Source: Pseudomonadota bacterium (GTDB lineage: Bacteria > Pseudomonadota > Gammaproteobacteria > Burkholderiales > Rhodocyclaceae). Taken from it: a stretch of 64,000 nucleotides of DNA. The stretch lies in NCBI GenBank assembly GCA_018241665.1, contig JAFEDK010000016.1:1-64000 (forward strand). Reading direction: 5' to 3'. This document shows positions 17,777 through 26,696 of this stretch, in pieces (position 1 is the first letter of the stretch; each line of letters starts with the position of its first letter). The position numbers were made by a program, and so were the translations under genes. The notes beneath the pieces were generated by a model. It was not told where the DNA came from and ran no database searches. It saw only the letters and a program-made list of their open reading frames with translations.

Positions 17777-18565
17777 GTGAATTTCGCGTTGATTCTGTTT
17801 GTTCTGTTGGTTGCCAGTGGTGTTCTGTGGGCCTTCGATCACTTCGTCGCCAGCAAGCGGCGCGCGGTCGGGGCCAAGTCGCCCTGGTGGGTGGAGTACG
17901 GGGCGAGCTTCTTCCCGGTAATCCTGGTGGTGTTCTGCCTGCGCTCCTTTGTCGTCGAGCCGTTCAAGATTCCGTCCGGCTCGATGATCCCGACCTTGCT
18001 GGTCGGCGACTTCATCCTGGTGAACAAATGGACCTACGGCATCCGCCTGCCCGTCATCAACAAGAAGGTGATTGCCGTCACTGAGCCCAAGCGTGGCGAC
18101 GTGATGGTCTTCCGCTTTCCCGGCGATCCGTCGCTGGATTACATCAAGCGGGTCGTCGGCCTGCCGGGCGACAAGGTGGAATACTTCGACAAGAAGCTGA
18201 CCATCAACGGCCAGGCGATGCCGCAGCAGCCGGCCGGCGACTACCTGCACGCAGATCGTCTGTACTACTCGCCGCGCTTCACCGAGAAGCTCGGTGAGGT
18301 GGAGCACAACATCATCGTCGAGAACGAGGCGCCGGCCTTTGTTTCCCAGATCACCCAGTATCCGTTCCGCGAGAACTGCACCTATACTAGCCGCGGCGTG
18401 TCCTGCACGGTACCTGCCGGTCATTACTTCATGATGGGCGACAACCGGGACGGCAGTTTCGACAGCCGGGGCTGGGGCTTCGTGCCGGAGGCGAACATCG
18501 TCGGCAAGGCCTTCTTCATCTGGTTCAACTTCAGCGACCTCAAACGTATCGGTAGCTTCCATTGA
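17777..18565 (+). CDS. lepB: Signal peptidase I
   Basis: Inner-membrane Ser/Lys protease of 262 residues that removes signal peptides from Sec and Tat substrates. There are two membrane segments, at about residues 3-20 and 42-60. The catalytic serine is S69 (PSGSMIP) and the general base is K124 (YIKRVVG). The GDNRDGSFDSR box near the C-terminus is also present. Its stop overlaps the possible start region of the next gene. The lepA-lepB pairing is widely conserved. Confidence 0.96.
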   Translation: MNFALILFVLLVASGVLWAFDHFVASKRRAVGAKSPWWVEYGASFFPVILVVFCLRSFVVEPFKIPSGSMIPTLLVGDFILVNKWTYGIRLPVINKKVIAVTEPKRGDVMVFRFPGDPSLDYIKRVVGLPGDKVEYFDKKLTINGQAMPQQPAGDYLHADRLYYSPRFTEKLGEVEHNIIVENEAPAFVSQITQYPFRENCTYTSRGVSCTVPAGHYFMMGDNRDGSFDSRGWGFVPEANIVGKAFFIWFNFSDLKRIGSFH

Positions 18566-18567
18566 TC

Positions 18568-18933
18568 ATGACGCGAAAGAGACAGTCGGGCCTGAGCCTG
18601 ATCGGTGTGCTTCTTGTCGGCGCCCTGTTGGGCGCCTGTTTGCTGGTGGCCTTCAAGATGGTGCCGGTGGTGAGCGAGTACTTCGGCATCAAGCGCGCCA
18701 TCTCCGCGGTGGCGGCCGGGGCCGACCCGATGACGGCAACGGTGACCCAGCTGCGCAGCGATTTCTCCAGGCGCGCCATTGTCGACGAGATCTCCAGCAT
18801 TTCTGCCGCTGACCTCGACATCACCAAGGAGAACGGTCACATCGTGATTTCCGTGGAATATTCCCGCAAGGTCCCGCTGGTTTCCAACGTCAGCCTGCTC
18901 GTCGATTTTTCAGCCCGTTCGGCCAGCAAGTAA
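18568..18933 (+). CDS. DUF4845 membrane protein
   Basis: A 121-residue protein with a type IV pilin-like N-terminus (RKRQSGLSLIGVLLVGALLGACLLVAFKM), a basic stretch followed by one hydrophobic helix, then a soluble domain of about 85 residues. It matches the DUF4845 family, which is nearly always found between lepB and rnc in betaproteobacteria and related gammaproteobacteria. The function is unknown. I take the ATG at 18568; a TTG at 18562 is also possible. It could be membrane-tethered on the periplasmic side. Confidence 0.82.
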   Translation: MTRKRQSGLSLIGVLLVGALLGACLLVAFKMVPVVSEYFGIKRAISAVAAGADPMTATVTQLRSDFSRRAIVDEISSISAADLDITKENGHIVISVEYSRKVPLVSNVSLLVDFSARSASK

Positions 18934-18939
18934 CCCGTC

Positions 18940-19608
18940 ATGAAGCTGGATGCATTGCAGCGGGCCATCGGCCATCGCTTTTCCCGGATAGAACTGCTGG
19001 AGCAGGCGCTGACCCACCGCAGCTTCGGTTCGCCCCATAATGAGCGTCTGGAGTTCCTCGGCGACAGCGTCCTCAACTGCGTCACCGCAGTGGCACTGTT
19101 CGGCCGTTTCAGCGAACTGCGTGAAGGCGACATGTCGCGCCTGCGCGCCAACCTGGTCCGCCAGGAAACCCTGCACCGCCTGGCCGATGGGTTGAAACTC
19201 GGCGACTACCTGCGCCTCGGTGAAGGTGAGCTGAAGAGTGGCGGGCATCGTCGTCCGTCCATCCTCGCCGACGCGCTCGAGGCGATCTTCGCAGCGGTCT
19301 TCCTGGATGCAGGCTTCGAGACCGCCAAGACTGTCATTGACAGTCTCTATGAGGCGTCGATCGCCGGCCTCGATCCGGCCCGGGCCCTGAAAGACCCCAA
19401 GACGGCGCTGCAGGAGTGGCTGCAGGGCAAGCGCATGCCGCTGCCGCGCTATTCCCTTGCCGACACCCGTGGCGAAGCCCATCAACAGGAATTCGAGGTC
19501 GAGTGCGAAGTCGCCGGCCTTGGCCTCAAGACCCGCGGCATCGGCGTGAGTCGCCGCGCTGCCGAACAGCAGTCCGCCCAGCGGGCGCTGGAACTTCTTC
19601 CCAAGTAA
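18940..19608 (+). CDS. rnc: Ribonuclease III
   Basis: Double-strand RNA endonuclease of 222 residues for rRNA and mRNA processing. The signature [12 protein letters not shown] supplies the metal-binding Glu/Asp, with a second acidic site in the [13 protein letters not shown] segment. A double-stranded RNA-binding domain covers about residues 150-222 (LQEWLQGKR to RALELLPK). The stop shares one base with the era start, the classic rnc-era coupling. Confidence 0.96.
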   Translation: MKLDALQRAIGHRFSRIELLEQALTHRSFGSPHNERLEFLGDSVLNCVTAVALFGRFSELREGDMSRLRANLVRQETLHRLADGLKLGDYLRLGEGELKSGGHRRPSILADALEAIFAAVFLDAGFETAKTVIDSLYEASIAGLDPARALKDPKTALQEWLQGKRMPLPRYSLADTRGEAHQQEFEVECEVAGLGLKTRGIGVSRRAAEQQSAQRALELLPK

Positions 19609-20516
19609 TGACCGATATCCAATCTCCCGCCGAGTCCGCATTCCGGACCGGCTTCGTGGCCATCGTCGGACGCCCCAACGTCGGCAAGTCCACGCTGCTC
19701 AACCGCCTGATCGGACAGAAGATCAGCATCGTCTCGCGCAAGGCGCAGACGACCCGCCACCGGGTCACCGGTGTGCTGACCGAGGGCGCCTCGCAATTCA
19801 TTTTCGTCGATACGCCGGGCTTCCAGACCCGCCACAAGAACGCCCTCAACCGGGCCATGAACCGCACCGTTACCCAGGTGCTGTCCGACGTGGACCTGGT
19901 GCTGTTCGTCATTGAGAGCGGCCGTTACGGCCCCGAGGACGAGCAGGTCGTCAAGCTGCTGCCGGAAGGCGCGAAGGTGATCCTGGTCGTCAACAAGGTG
20001 GATATGCTGGAGGACAAGGCACGCCTGCTGCCGTTCCTGCAGAAGGTGAGCGCCATCTACCCGTTTGCCGAGATCGTGCCGGTCAGCGCCGAGAAGGGCC
20101 GCAATACCGACGAGCTGCTGAAGGCGGCGGCGCCCTATCTGCCGGAAGGCGAGCCGATCTTCGACGCGGACGACATCACCGACCGCAGCGAGCGTTTCCT
20201 GGCTGCCGAATTCCTGCGCGAGAAGCTGTTCCGCCAGTTGGGCGAAGAGCTGCCCTACGGCATCGCGGTGGAGATCGAGAAGTTCGAGGCCGAGCCCGGC
20301 CTGCGCCGCATCAACGCGGCGGTGATCGTCGACAAGGCGCCCCACAAGGCGATGGTGATCGGCAAGGGCGGCGAGCGCCTCAAGCGCATCGCCACCGAAG
20401 CTCGCGTCGAGATGGAAAAGCTCTTCGACTCCAAGGTCTTCCTGGAGGTGTGGGTCAAGGTGAAGAGCGGCTGGGCCGACGACGAACGGGCTCTGAAGAG
20501 CCTCGGCTACGAATAA
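19608..20516 (+). CDS. era: GTPase Era
   Basis: Ras-like GTPase with a KH RNA-binding domain that binds the 3' end of 16S rRNA and guides 30S assembly. G1 is [10 protein letters not shown]3 DTPGF and G4 NKVD. The C-terminal KH domain includes [17 protein letters not shown]. It has 302 residues. The frame is open upstream within rnc, but the ATG at 19608, overlapping the rnc stop, gives the proper N-terminus. Confidence 0.96.
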   Translation: MTDIQSPAESAFRTGFVAIVGRPNVGKSTLLNRLIGQKISIVSRKAQTTRHRVTGVLTEGASQFIFVDTPGFQTRHKNALNRAMNRTVTQVLSDVDLVLFVIESGRYGPEDEQVVKLLPEGAKVILVVNKVDMLEDKARLLPFLQKVSAIYPFAEIVPVSAEKGRNTDELLKAAAPYLPEGEPIFDADDITDRSERFLAAEFLREKLFRQLGEELPYGIAVEIEKFEAEPGLRRINAAVIVDKAPHKAMVIGKGGERLKRIATEARVEMEKLFDSKVFLEVWVKVKSGWADDERALKSLGYE

Positions 20517-20528
20517 GCCGCCTTCCCC

Positions 20529-21266
20529 GTGAGCGCCAGGCCGCGCGTCGACCAGCAGCCGGGTTTCGTGCTGCACAGCTATCCGTATCGGGAAACCAGC
20601 CTGATCGTCGAGGTGTTCAGCCGCGATTACGGCCGCGTCGGCCTCGTCGCCAAGGGCGCGCGGCGGCCGATGTCCCAGCTGCGCGGCGTGCTGATGGCCT
20701 TCCAGCCGCTGTTGATCGACTGGAGCGGCGGCGGCGAAATGAAGACCCTGGTGCGTGCCGAATGGCAGGGCGGTCAGCCCTTGCTGGGTGGCCAGGCTCT
20801 GCTGTGCGCCTATTACGCCAACGAACTGCTGATGCGCCTGCTGCCGCGGGAGGACGCCCATCCGGCGCTCCACAAGGCCTATGGCGAGGCGCTGCGGGCG
20901 CTGGCCGCCAACGAATCCCAGGAAGTCGTGCTGCGCCGCTTCGAGCTGGCCCTACTGCAGGAACTCGGTTACGGCCTCAGCCTGGACATGGAGCAGGACG
21001 GGACGCCGGTCCGGTCCGATGCTTTCTACACTTATATAATCGAACGTGGTGTGGTGCTGGTGGGTGACGAAGTCGCCGACGACGCCGTGACCGTCAGCGG
21101 GCGCACGCTGCTCGACATGACGCAGGGCAATTTCCGCAATCCGGAGACCCTCGCCCAGAGCAAGGCACTGATGCGCCGCCTGATCCAGTATTACCTCGGT
21201 GGGCAGGTGCTGCAGTCCCGCCGCGTCTTCACCGAACTTTTGGCCTTTCCCGGAGATCCGTCTTGA
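20529..21266 (+). CDS. recO: DNA repair protein RecO
   Basis: Recombination mediator of 245 residues that works with RecR to load RecA on SSB-coated DNA. The N-terminal OB-fold segment ([36 protein letters not shown]) is characteristic. It starts with GTG at 20529, and its stop overlaps the pdxJ TTG. The era-recO-pdxJ-acpS order is standard. Confidence 0.93.
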   Translation: MSARPRVDQQPGFVLHSYPYRETSLIVEVFSRDYGRVGLVAKGARRPMSQLRGVLMAFQPLLIDWSGGGEMKTLVRAEWQGGQPLLGGQALLCAYYANELLMRLLPREDAHPALHKAYGEALRALAANESQEVVLRRFELALLQELGYGLSLDMEQDGTPVRSDAFYTYIIERGVVLVGDEVADDAVTVSGRTLLDMTQGNFRNPETLAQSKALMRRLIQYYLGGQVLQSRRVFTELLAFPGDPS

Positions 21267-22024
21267 TCGAACTCGGCGTCAATATCGACCACGTTGCCAC
21301 CCTGCGCCAGGCGCGCCGCACCTGGGAGCCGGACCCCTGCTGGGTGGCCGTCGAGGCCCACCTGGGCGGCGCGGATGGCATCACCGTGCACCTGCGCGAA
21401 GACCGCCGCCACATCCAGGACGCCGATGTGCGCAAGCTGCGCGAACTCACCCAGATCAAGCTCAACCTGGAGATGGCCGCCACCGACGAGATGGTCGGCA
21501 TCGCCTGCGACATCAAGCCGGAAATGGCGATGTTCGTACCGGAGGGGCGTCACGAGGTGACCACAGAAGGCGGCCTCGACATCGTGTCTCAGGAGGCCCG
21601 GCTGAAGGACGCTGTGGCGCGGCTAGCCGACCAGGGCATCATCGTCAGCGTCTTCATCGATGCCGAGCCCTCCCAGGTGGAGGCTGCCGCACGCATCGGG
21701 GCGCGGGTCTGCGAGATCCACACCGGCCCCTATGCCCACGCCTTCCACGCCGCCGGGAGGGACGCGGAAAGCCCCGCCGTGCTGGCCGAGATCGCCAAGA
21801 TCGCCGCGGCGGGGGAGGCGATCCGTGGCCTCGGCATGCGCTTCAATGCCGGCCATGCCCTCAACTACTACAACATCCAGCCGATCGCCCGCCTGCCGGG
21901 CATCCGCGAACTGCACATCGGCCACTCCATCGTCAGCCGCGCGGTGTTCACCGGCCTCCGTGAGGCGGTGCGGGAAATGAAGCGCCTGATGCGGGAAGCC
22001 GCGGAGCGCGGCGCACGGCCGTGA
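21263..22024 (+). CDS. pdxJ: Pyridoxine 5'-phosphate synthase
   Basis: Condenses 1-deoxyxylulose 5-phosphate with amino-acetone phosphate to make pyridoxine 5'-phosphate (vitamin B6). [18 protein letters not shown] is the diagnostic N-terminus, and HLREDRRHI and [12 protein letters not shown] are conserved active-site segments. It has 253 residues. The TTG start at 21263 is supported by GGAG 7 bp upstream. It overlaps recO and acpS by 4 bp each. Confidence 0.96.
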   Translation: MIELGVNIDHVATLRQARRTWEPDPCWVAVEAHLGGADGITVHLREDRRHIQDADVRKLRELTQIKLNLEMAATDEMVGIACDIKPEMAMFVPEGRHEVTTEGGLDIVSQEARLKDAVARLADQGIIVSVFIDAEPSQVEAAARIGARVCEIHTGPYAHAFHAAGRDAESPAVLAEIAKIAAAGEAIRGLGMRFNAGHALNYYNIQPIARLPGIRELHIGHSIVSRAVFTGLREAVREMKRLMREAAERGARP

Positions 22025-22398
22025 TCCACGGCGTCGGCACCGACATTGTGCGGGTCGCCCGCATGGAGGAGGCCCTGTCGCGCCACGGCGAGCGTTTTGC
22101 CACACGTATCCTGGCAGAAGCCGAGCGGGAGGCTTTTACGCAGTCGCGTGCTCCGGCCCGCCTGCTGGCCAAGCGCTTCGCCGCCAAGGAGGCCTTCGGC
22201 AAGGCACTTGGTACTGGTGTTGCTGCGCCGGCAACGCTGCATGCGCTGTGGGTCGGCCACGACGCGCTTGGCAAGCCGGTGTTCGAATACACCCCCGCAT
22301 TGGCGGACTACCTGCGCGAGCGCGGGATGGTCGCCCATCTGAGCCTTTCCGACGAAACCGATTACGTCGTCGCTTTTGCTGTCATCGAGAAACCATGA
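22021..22398 (+). CDS. acpS: Holo-[acyl-carrier-protein] synthase
   Basis: Transfers 4'-phosphopantetheine from CoA to the serine of AcpP. It has the magnesium-binding motif [12 protein letters not shown] and the [14 protein letters not shown] motif, in 125 residues. It begins with GTG overlapping the pdxJ stop and ends in an overlap with nagZ. The substrate AcpP (7873) is encoded in this window in a separate operon. Confidence 0.95.
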   Translation: MIHGVGTDIVRVARMEEALSRHGERFATRILAEAEREAFTQSRAPARLLAKRFAAKEAFGKALGTGVAAPATLHALWVGHDALGKPVFEYTPALADYLRERGMVAHLSLSDETDYVVAFAVIEKP

Positions 22399-23432
22399 AG
22401 CCATCCCACATCCAGCCCGGCCCGATCATGCTCGACGTGGTCGGGCACGAAGTCACCGCCGAAGAGCGGGAAGTCCTTCAGCACCCGCTGGTCGGTGGGG
22501 TGATCCTGTTCGCCCGCAACTACGCCGAGCCGGAACAGCTGCGGGCGCTGACCGCGGCGATCCGCGCGGTGCGCCCCGGCCTGGTAATCTCGGTGGACCA
22601 CGAAGGCGGGCGCGTGCAGCGTTTCCGCGAGGGCTTCACGCGCCTGCCGGCGATGCGCCGTTTCGGCGGGCTGTGGGATAGCGATCCCGCAGCCGCTCGC
22701 GCTGCGGCCCGCCAGGCCGGCCTGGTGCTGGCCGCCGAGCTGCGCGCCCATGACGTGGACCTGAGCTACGCGCCGGTCCTCGATCTGGATTACGGCGTCA
22801 GCACGGTGATCGGCGACCGCGCCTTCCACCGCCAGCCTGAGGTTGCCACTGAACTCGCCCGTGCCGTCGTCGGCGGTCTGGCCGCAGCGGGCATGAAGGC
22901 GGTCGGCAAGCATTTCCCGGGGCATGGCGCGGTGGAGGCGGATTCCCATGTGGCGATCCCGGTGGACGAGCGCAGCTTCGATGCCGTGTGGGCCGAGGAC
23001 GTGCGGCCCTTCCTGCACCTGGCTGGTGAGCTGGGCGGTGTGATGCCGGCCCACGTGATCTACCGCAACATCGATGCACGCCCGGCCGGTTTCTCGCCTT
23101 TCTGGCTGCAGGACGTGCTGCGCCAGCGTGTCGGCTTCGGCGGCGTGATCTTCAGCGATGACCTGACGATGGAAGGCGCCAGCGTGGCGGGCGACATCGT
23201 CGCCCGCGCCGAAGCCGCCCATGGCGCCGGCTGCGACATGGTGCTGGTGTGCAACCGGCCCGAACTGGCCGTGCGTCTGCTTGATGCCTGGCGCCCGGTG
23301 GTCGCTGTCGACAGTGCCGCGCGCATCGCCGCGCTGCGCCCACGGGCCGGCAGCGCGCCCGTGACGCCGGCCGAGCTGGCCGACTGGACCGATTACCGCG
23401 CCGCCCGTGACGCCGTGCTGGCGCTGGCCTGA
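22395..23432 (+). CDS. nagZ: Beta-N-acetylhexosaminidase NagZ
   Basis: Glycoside hydrolase family 3 enzyme of 345 residues that releases GlcNAc from anhydro-muropeptides in peptidoglycan recycling, in the cytoplasm. It has the family motif KHFPGHG followed by DSH, and the nucleophile aspartate lies in FSDDLTMEGA. The frame is open upstream, but the ATG at 22395 gives the conserved start. The 4-bp overlap with acpS indicates co-translation. Confidence 0.95.
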   Translation: MKPSHIQPGPIMLDVVGHEVTAEEREVLQHPLVGGVILFARNYAEPEQLRALTAAIRAVRPGLVISVDHEGGRVQRFREGFTRLPAMRRFGGLWDSDPAAARAAARQAGLVLAAELRAHDVDLSYAPVLDLDYGVSTVIGDRAFHRQPEVATELARAVVGGLAAAGMKAVGKHFPGHGAVEADSHVAIPVDERSFDAVWAEDVRPFLHLAGELGGVMPAHVIYRNIDARPAGFSPFWLQDVLRQRVGFGGVIFSDDLTMEGASVAGDIVARAEAAHGAGCDMVLVCNRPELAVRLLDAWRPVVAVDSAARIAALRPRAGSAPVTPAELADWTDYRAARDAVLALA

Positions 23433-23446
23433 TCCGGACCCTTGCG

Positions 23447-25243
23447 ATGAGCTTCGACGCCAAGGTCTTCCTGCGCACCCTGACCGAGGAGCCCGGGGTC
23501 TACCGCATGATCGGCGCCGACGAGGTGGTGCTCTACGTCGGCAAGGCCAAGAACCTCAAGCGGCGGGTGTCGTCCTACTTCCAGCGTACCCAGCTGAGCC
23601 CGCGCATTGCGATCATGGTGAGCCAGGTGCAGCGGGTGGACACCACCGCCACCCGTTCCGAGGCCGAGGCGCTGATCCTCGAGAACAACCTCATCAAGAG
23701 CCTCGGGCCGAAGTACAACATCCTGTTCCGGGACGACAAGTCCTATCCCTACATCGCGCTGTCCGGCGGCGACTTCCCGCAGATCTACTACCACCGGGGC
23801 GGCTTCACCAAGGGGGTGCGCTATTTCGGGCCGTTTCCCAACAGCTGGGCGGTGCGCGAGAGCCTGCACCTGATGCAGAAGATCTTCCGTCTGCGCACCT
23901 GCGAGGATTCCACCTTCAGCAATCGTTCGCGGCCCTGCCTGCTGCATCAGATCCAGCGCTGCACGGGGCCCTGCGTCGGGCTGATCGACAAGGAGGCCTA
24001 TGCGGCCGACGTGCAGACGGCCAGCCTGTTCCTCAACGGCCGCCATACCGAGGTGATCGACGACCTGTCGAAACGCATGCTGGAAGCCTCGGACGCGCTC
24101 GCCTTCGAAAAAGCTGCGATGTACCGTGACCAGATCCGCAACCTGCAGGCGGTGCTGCACAAGCAGTTCGTCGAGAGCGCCAAGGACGAGGACGTGGACG
24201 TGATCGCCGCGGTGGAGCGGGGCGGCATGGTGTGCGTCAACCTGGCGATGATCCGCGGTGGCCGTCATCTCGGCGACCGACCGCTGTTCCCCAGCAATGC
24301 CCAGGGCTGCACGCCGCTGGATGCGCTGGTGGCCTTCGTCGAGCAGCACTATCTGGATCAGCCCTTGCCCGGCAAGATCCTCGTCAATCTCGAGCCGGCT
24401 ACCGTCAAGGAGGCGCTCGAAGAGGTTGTCGAAGGCAAGGCGGCGCTGATGGCGGCGCGCTACGAAAACGAGCGGGCCTGGATGGGCATGGCCGAGAACA
24501 ACGCCGGCCTCGCCTTGCTGGCGCGGGAGCAGGAGTCCGCCCGCGGCGAACAGCGCCTCGACGCCCTGCGCGACGCGCTGGGGCTGGCCGACACGCCGAA
24601 CCGCATCGAGTGTTTCGACATCTCCCACACGATGGGCGAGTCCACGGTGGCTTCCTGCGTGGTGTGGGACGGCAAGGCGATGAAGAAGTCCGAATACCGC
24701 CGCTACAACATCAGCGGCATCACCCCCGGCGATGACTACGCGGCGATGCGCCAGGCGCTGACCCGGCGCTACGAGAAGGTGGCCGCCGGGGAGGGCGTGC
24801 AGCCGGACCTGATCCTCATCGACGGCGGCAAGGGCCAGATGGGCGTCGCCAAGGAAGTGCTGGCCGAACTGGGGCTGGAGGCCATCACGATGTTCGGCGT
24901 CGCCAAGGGCGAGAGCCGCAAGCCGGGGCTGGAAGAACTGGTTTTTCCGGACGGCCGCGAGCCCGTGCATCTGCGTCCGGATGCGCCGGCGCTGCACCTG
25001 ATCCAGGAAATCCGCGACGAGGCCCACCGTTTCGCGATCACCGGCCACCGTGCGCGGCGGGCCAAGACGCGCAACACCTCGCGCCTGGAGGACATCGCCG
25101 GTGTCGGTCCGACCCGGCGGCGCAAGCTGCTGGCGGCCTTCGGCGGCATGGATGGTGTGCGCAATGCCACGGTGGAAGACCTCTGTCGTGTCGAGGGTAT
25201 CAACCGGCACCTGGCCGAACAGATATACAATTCACTGCGATAG
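23447..25243 (+). CDS. uvrC: Excinuclease ABC subunit C
   Basis: Nucleotide excision repair nuclease of 598 residues. It has an N-terminal GIY-YIG domain (PGVYRMIG and LYVGKAKNLKRRV), a UvrB-binding UVR segment (KRMLEASDALAFEKAAMYRDQ), a central RNase H-like nuclease (IECFDISHTMGES and LILIDGGKGQ) and C-terminal tandem helix-hairpin-helix motifs (LEDIAGVGPTRRRKLLAAF). It is followed directly by pgsA, as in many proteobacteria. Confidence 0.97.
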   Translation: MSFDAKVFLRTLTEEPGVYRMIGADEVVLYVGKAKNLKRRVSSYFQRTQLSPRIAIMVSQVQRVDTTATRSEAEALILENNLIKSLGPKYNILFRDDKSYPYIALSGGDFPQIYYHRGGFTKGVRYFGPFPNSWAVRESLHLMQKIFRLRTCEDSTFSNRSRPCLLHQIQRCTGPCVGLIDKEAYAADVQTASLFLNGRHTEVIDDLSKRMLEASDALAFEKAAMYRDQIRNLQAVLHKQFVESAKDEDVDVIAAVERGGMVCVNLAMIRGGRHLGDRPLFPSNAQGCTPLDALVAFVEQHYLDQPLPGKILVNLEPATVKEALEEVVEGKAALMAARYENERAWMGMAENNAGLALLAREQESARGEQRLDALRDALGLADTPNRIECFDISHTMGESTVASCVVWDGKAMKKSEYRRYNISGITPGDDYAAMRQALTRRYEKVAAGEGVQPDLILIDGGKGQMGVAKEVLAELGLEAITMFGVAKGESRKPGLEELVFPDGREPVHLRPDAPALHLIQEIRDEAHRFAITGHRARRAKTRNTSRLEDIAGVGPTRRRKLLAAFGGMDGVRNATVEDLCRVEGINRHLAEQIYNSLR

Positions 25244-25258
25244 CCAGTGAACGCCGAC

Positions 25259-25831
25259 ATGCTCTTCAATATTCCCAATTCGCTTACCTGGGCACGCATT
25301 GCCCTGATCCCGTTTTTCGTCGGCATCTATTACCTTCCCGCAAGCGTGATGTCCCCGGACGACAAGAACCTGGTTGCCACGCTGACCTTCGTCGCTGCGG
25401 CGGTCACCGACTGGTTCGACGGCTACCTGGCGCGCAGCCTGGGGCAGACCTCGGCCTTCGGCGCCTTCCTCGATCCGGTGGCCGACAAGCTGATGGTGGC
25501 GGCGGCGCTGATCGTGCTGGTACATCTCGGCCGCGTCGATTCGCTGATCGCGCTGGTCATCATCGGGCGGGAGATCACCATCTCGGCACTGCGCGAGTGG
25601 ATGGCGAAGGTCGGTGCCGCCGGCAGCGTCGCGGTGGCCTTCGTCGGCAAGCTGAAGACGGCGGCCCAGATGTCGGCGATTCCGCTGCTGTTGTTCCAGG
25701 CGCCCATCCTCGGTTTCGACAGCATGAGTATCGGTACGCTGTTGATCTACGTGGCCGCGGTGCTGACGCTGTGGTCCATGGGCTATTACATGCGCTGTGC
25801 GTGGCCCGAACTTGTGAAACGTAGTCGATAA
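25259..25831 (+). CDS. pgsA: CDP-diacylglycerol-glycerol-3-phosphate 3-phosphatidyltransferase
   Basis: Membrane enzyme that makes phosphatidylglycerol phosphate from CDP-diacylglycerol. The CDP-alcohol phosphotransferase motif is complete: D-W-F-D-G-x2-A-R, then G and D-x3-D in FLDPVADK. There are several hydrophobic helices. I use ATG 25259 (LFNIPNSLTWARI), the family N-terminus; GTG 25247, 4 bp after uvrC, would add four residues. It is the last protein gene before the tRNA cluster. Confidence 0.93.
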   Translation: MLFNIPNSLTWARIALIPFFVGIYYLPASVMSPDDKNLVATLTFVAAAVTDWFDGYLARSLGQTSAFGAFLDPVADKLMVAAALIVLVHLGRVDSLIALVIIGREITISALREWMAKVGAAGSVAVAFVGKLKTAAQMSAIPLLLFQAPILGFDSMSIGTLLIYVAAVLTLWSMGYYMRCAWPELVKRSR

Positions 25832-25848
25832 ACAATTTCGGATTTAAT

Positions 25849-25876
25849 TTGACAGGCAAGAAATTTTGCCTATAAT
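25849..25876 (+). promoter_or_regulatory. Consensus sigma-70 promoter of the tRNA cluster
   Basis: A perfect TTGACA (25849-25854) and a perfect TATAAT (25871-25876) are separated by 16 bp. The spacer itself is an inverted repeat, GGCAA-GAAATT-TTGCC. The region is AT-rich, and the first tRNA starts 14 bp after the -10. Confidence 0.85.
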
Positions 25877-25889
25877 GGCGGTCTGTCAC

Positions 25890-25965
25890 GCGGCAGTAGC
25901 TCAGTTGGTAGAGCGCAACCTTGCCAAGGTTGAGGTCGAGAGTTCGAGACTCTTCTGCCGCTCCA
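25890..25965 (+). tRNA. tRNA-Gly (GCC anticodon), first copy
   Basis: A 76-nt cloverleaf with CCA encoded. The acceptor stem is GCGGCAG/CTGCCGC. The D-arm contains AGCTCAGTTGGTAGAGC, the anticodon stem CCTTGCCAAGG carries GCC, and the T-arm GAGAGTTCGAGACTC follows. It is identical to the copy at 26089. Confidence 0.97.
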
Positions 25966-25972
25966 GATTTTA

Positions 25973-25997
25973 CGGGGAAGCAAAACCTGCTTCCCCG
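25973..25997 (+). other. Hairpin between tRNA-Gly and tRNA-Cys
   Basis: CGGGGAAGCA (25973-25982) and TGCTTCCCCG (25988-25997) form a 10-bp perfect stem with a 5-nt loop, followed by an A/T-rich run. It could be a processing signal or a weak terminator within the tRNA precursor. Confidence 0.5.
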
Positions 25998-26007
25998 ATT
26001 GATTTAA

Positions 26008-26081
26008 GGCGCGATAGCAAAGCGGTTATGCACCGGATTGCAAATCCGTGTAGGTCGGTTCGACTCCGGCTCGCGCCTCCA
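26008..26081 (+). tRNA. tRNA-Cys (GCA anticodon)
   Basis: A 74-nt cloverleaf with CCA encoded. The acceptor stem is GGCGCGA/TCGCGCC, the anticodon loop is TTGCAAA within CGGATTGCAAATCCG, and the T-loop is GGTTCGACTCC. It lies between the two tRNA-Gly copies and is co-transcribed from the promoter at 25849. Confidence 0.97.
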
Positions 26082-26088
26082 GCAGTAC

Positions 26089-26164
26089 GCGGCAGTAGCT
26101 CAGTTGGTAGAGCGCAACCTTGCCAAGGTTGAGGTCGAGAGTTCGAGACTCTTCTGCCGCTCCA
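26089..26164 (+). tRNA. tRNA-Gly (GCC anticodon), second copy
   Basis: A 76-nt tRNA identical to the copy at 25890, including the CCA end. It starts 7 bp after tRNA-Cys. The cluster ends at the terminator 26172-26209. Confidence 0.97.
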
Positions 26165-26171
26165 GAACGCA

Positions 26172-26209
26172 ACGGGGAAAACGAGTGATCGTTTTCCCCG
26201 TTTTCGTTT
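26172..26209 (+). terminator. Rho-independent terminator of the tRNA cluster
   Basis: ACGGGGAAAACGA (26172-26184) pairs with TCGTTTTCCCCGT (26189-26201) around a 4-nt GTGA loop, followed by a T-rich tail TTTTCGTTT. It is a 13-bp perfect stem. Confidence 0.92.
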
Positions 26210-26248
26210 GCCCTTCGGCTGTGTTCACAAGCTCGTCGGGCTGTTTCT

Positions 26249-26318
26249 GTAGGGGCGAATTGATTCGCCCGTCGAGGCTGATCAAACGTTTGGAGGGCGA
26301 ATGAATTCGCCCCCACGG
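26249..26318. repeat. REP/BIME-like palindromic pair, copy 1
   Basis: Two 18-bp palindromes, GGGCGAATTGATTCGCCC (26253-26270) and GGGCGAATGAATTCGCCC (26295-26312), separated by 24 bp and flanked by complementary outer arms (GTAGGGG...CCCCCAC). It lies in the gap after the tRNA cluster. Confidence 0.85.
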
Positions 26319-26467
26319 AAGGATCTGGGGGGAAGTCTCCGGTCGGCTCTTGCTCCCACGATTCATCTGCCCACAGCCTTTCTGCAAGATGCCTGTCACC
26401 GTCTCTACCTACTATCGTCATCACCGGCCCCACGGTTTGGGGTGGCTGAAACAGCTGGGAGATGAAG

Positions 26468-26605
26468 ATGCGGCGTTTCCTGTTGGCGGGTGTGCGGCGC
26501 TGGGTGCGATGGACCTGCGGTCCGGAGGCCGAGAGTTTTCTTCTGGATGACGAATGGTGTTTGCCGCTTTTCGTGCCGGATGCGGGAGGCGTTCAGGAAA
26601 TCTGA
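26468..26605 (+). CDS. Possible small protein, 45 residues
   Basis: A short open frame with ATG at 26468 and a GGGAG ribosome-binding site 6 bp upstream, encoding a basic, slightly hydrophobic N-terminus (MRRFLLAGVRRWVRW) and an acidic end that includes ESFLLDDEW. I do not recognise it. The good ribosome-binding site is the only support, and it could be chance in this GC-rich DNA. Confidence 0.25.
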   Translation: MRRFLLAGVRRWVRWTCGPEAESFLLDDEWCLPLFVPDAGGVQEI

Positions 26606-26696
26606 GTAGGTTGCCATTCCGTCCGTGCGTTCCATGCTCGCCAGCCGCGCCCAATCGATCTAGTCTTCGGACTGGATGGGGTGAATGGAGGCGTTC

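Larger units (their letters stand above)
26210..26696. other. Gene-poor gap after the tRNA cluster
   Basis: Apart from REP copy 1 (26249-26318) and a possible 45-codon small ORF (26468-26605), I see no supported gene in this stretch of nearly 500 bp. The sequence from 26320 to 26460 shows neither an obvious promoter nor a hairpin. Confidence 0.5.

Noticed and set aside
25890-26164. Direct repeat that could suggest a CRISPR or integration site
   Set aside because: The repeat is the pair of tRNA-Gly genes with full cloverleaf folds. There is no integrase, no partial tRNA copy and no spacer-repeat periodicity.
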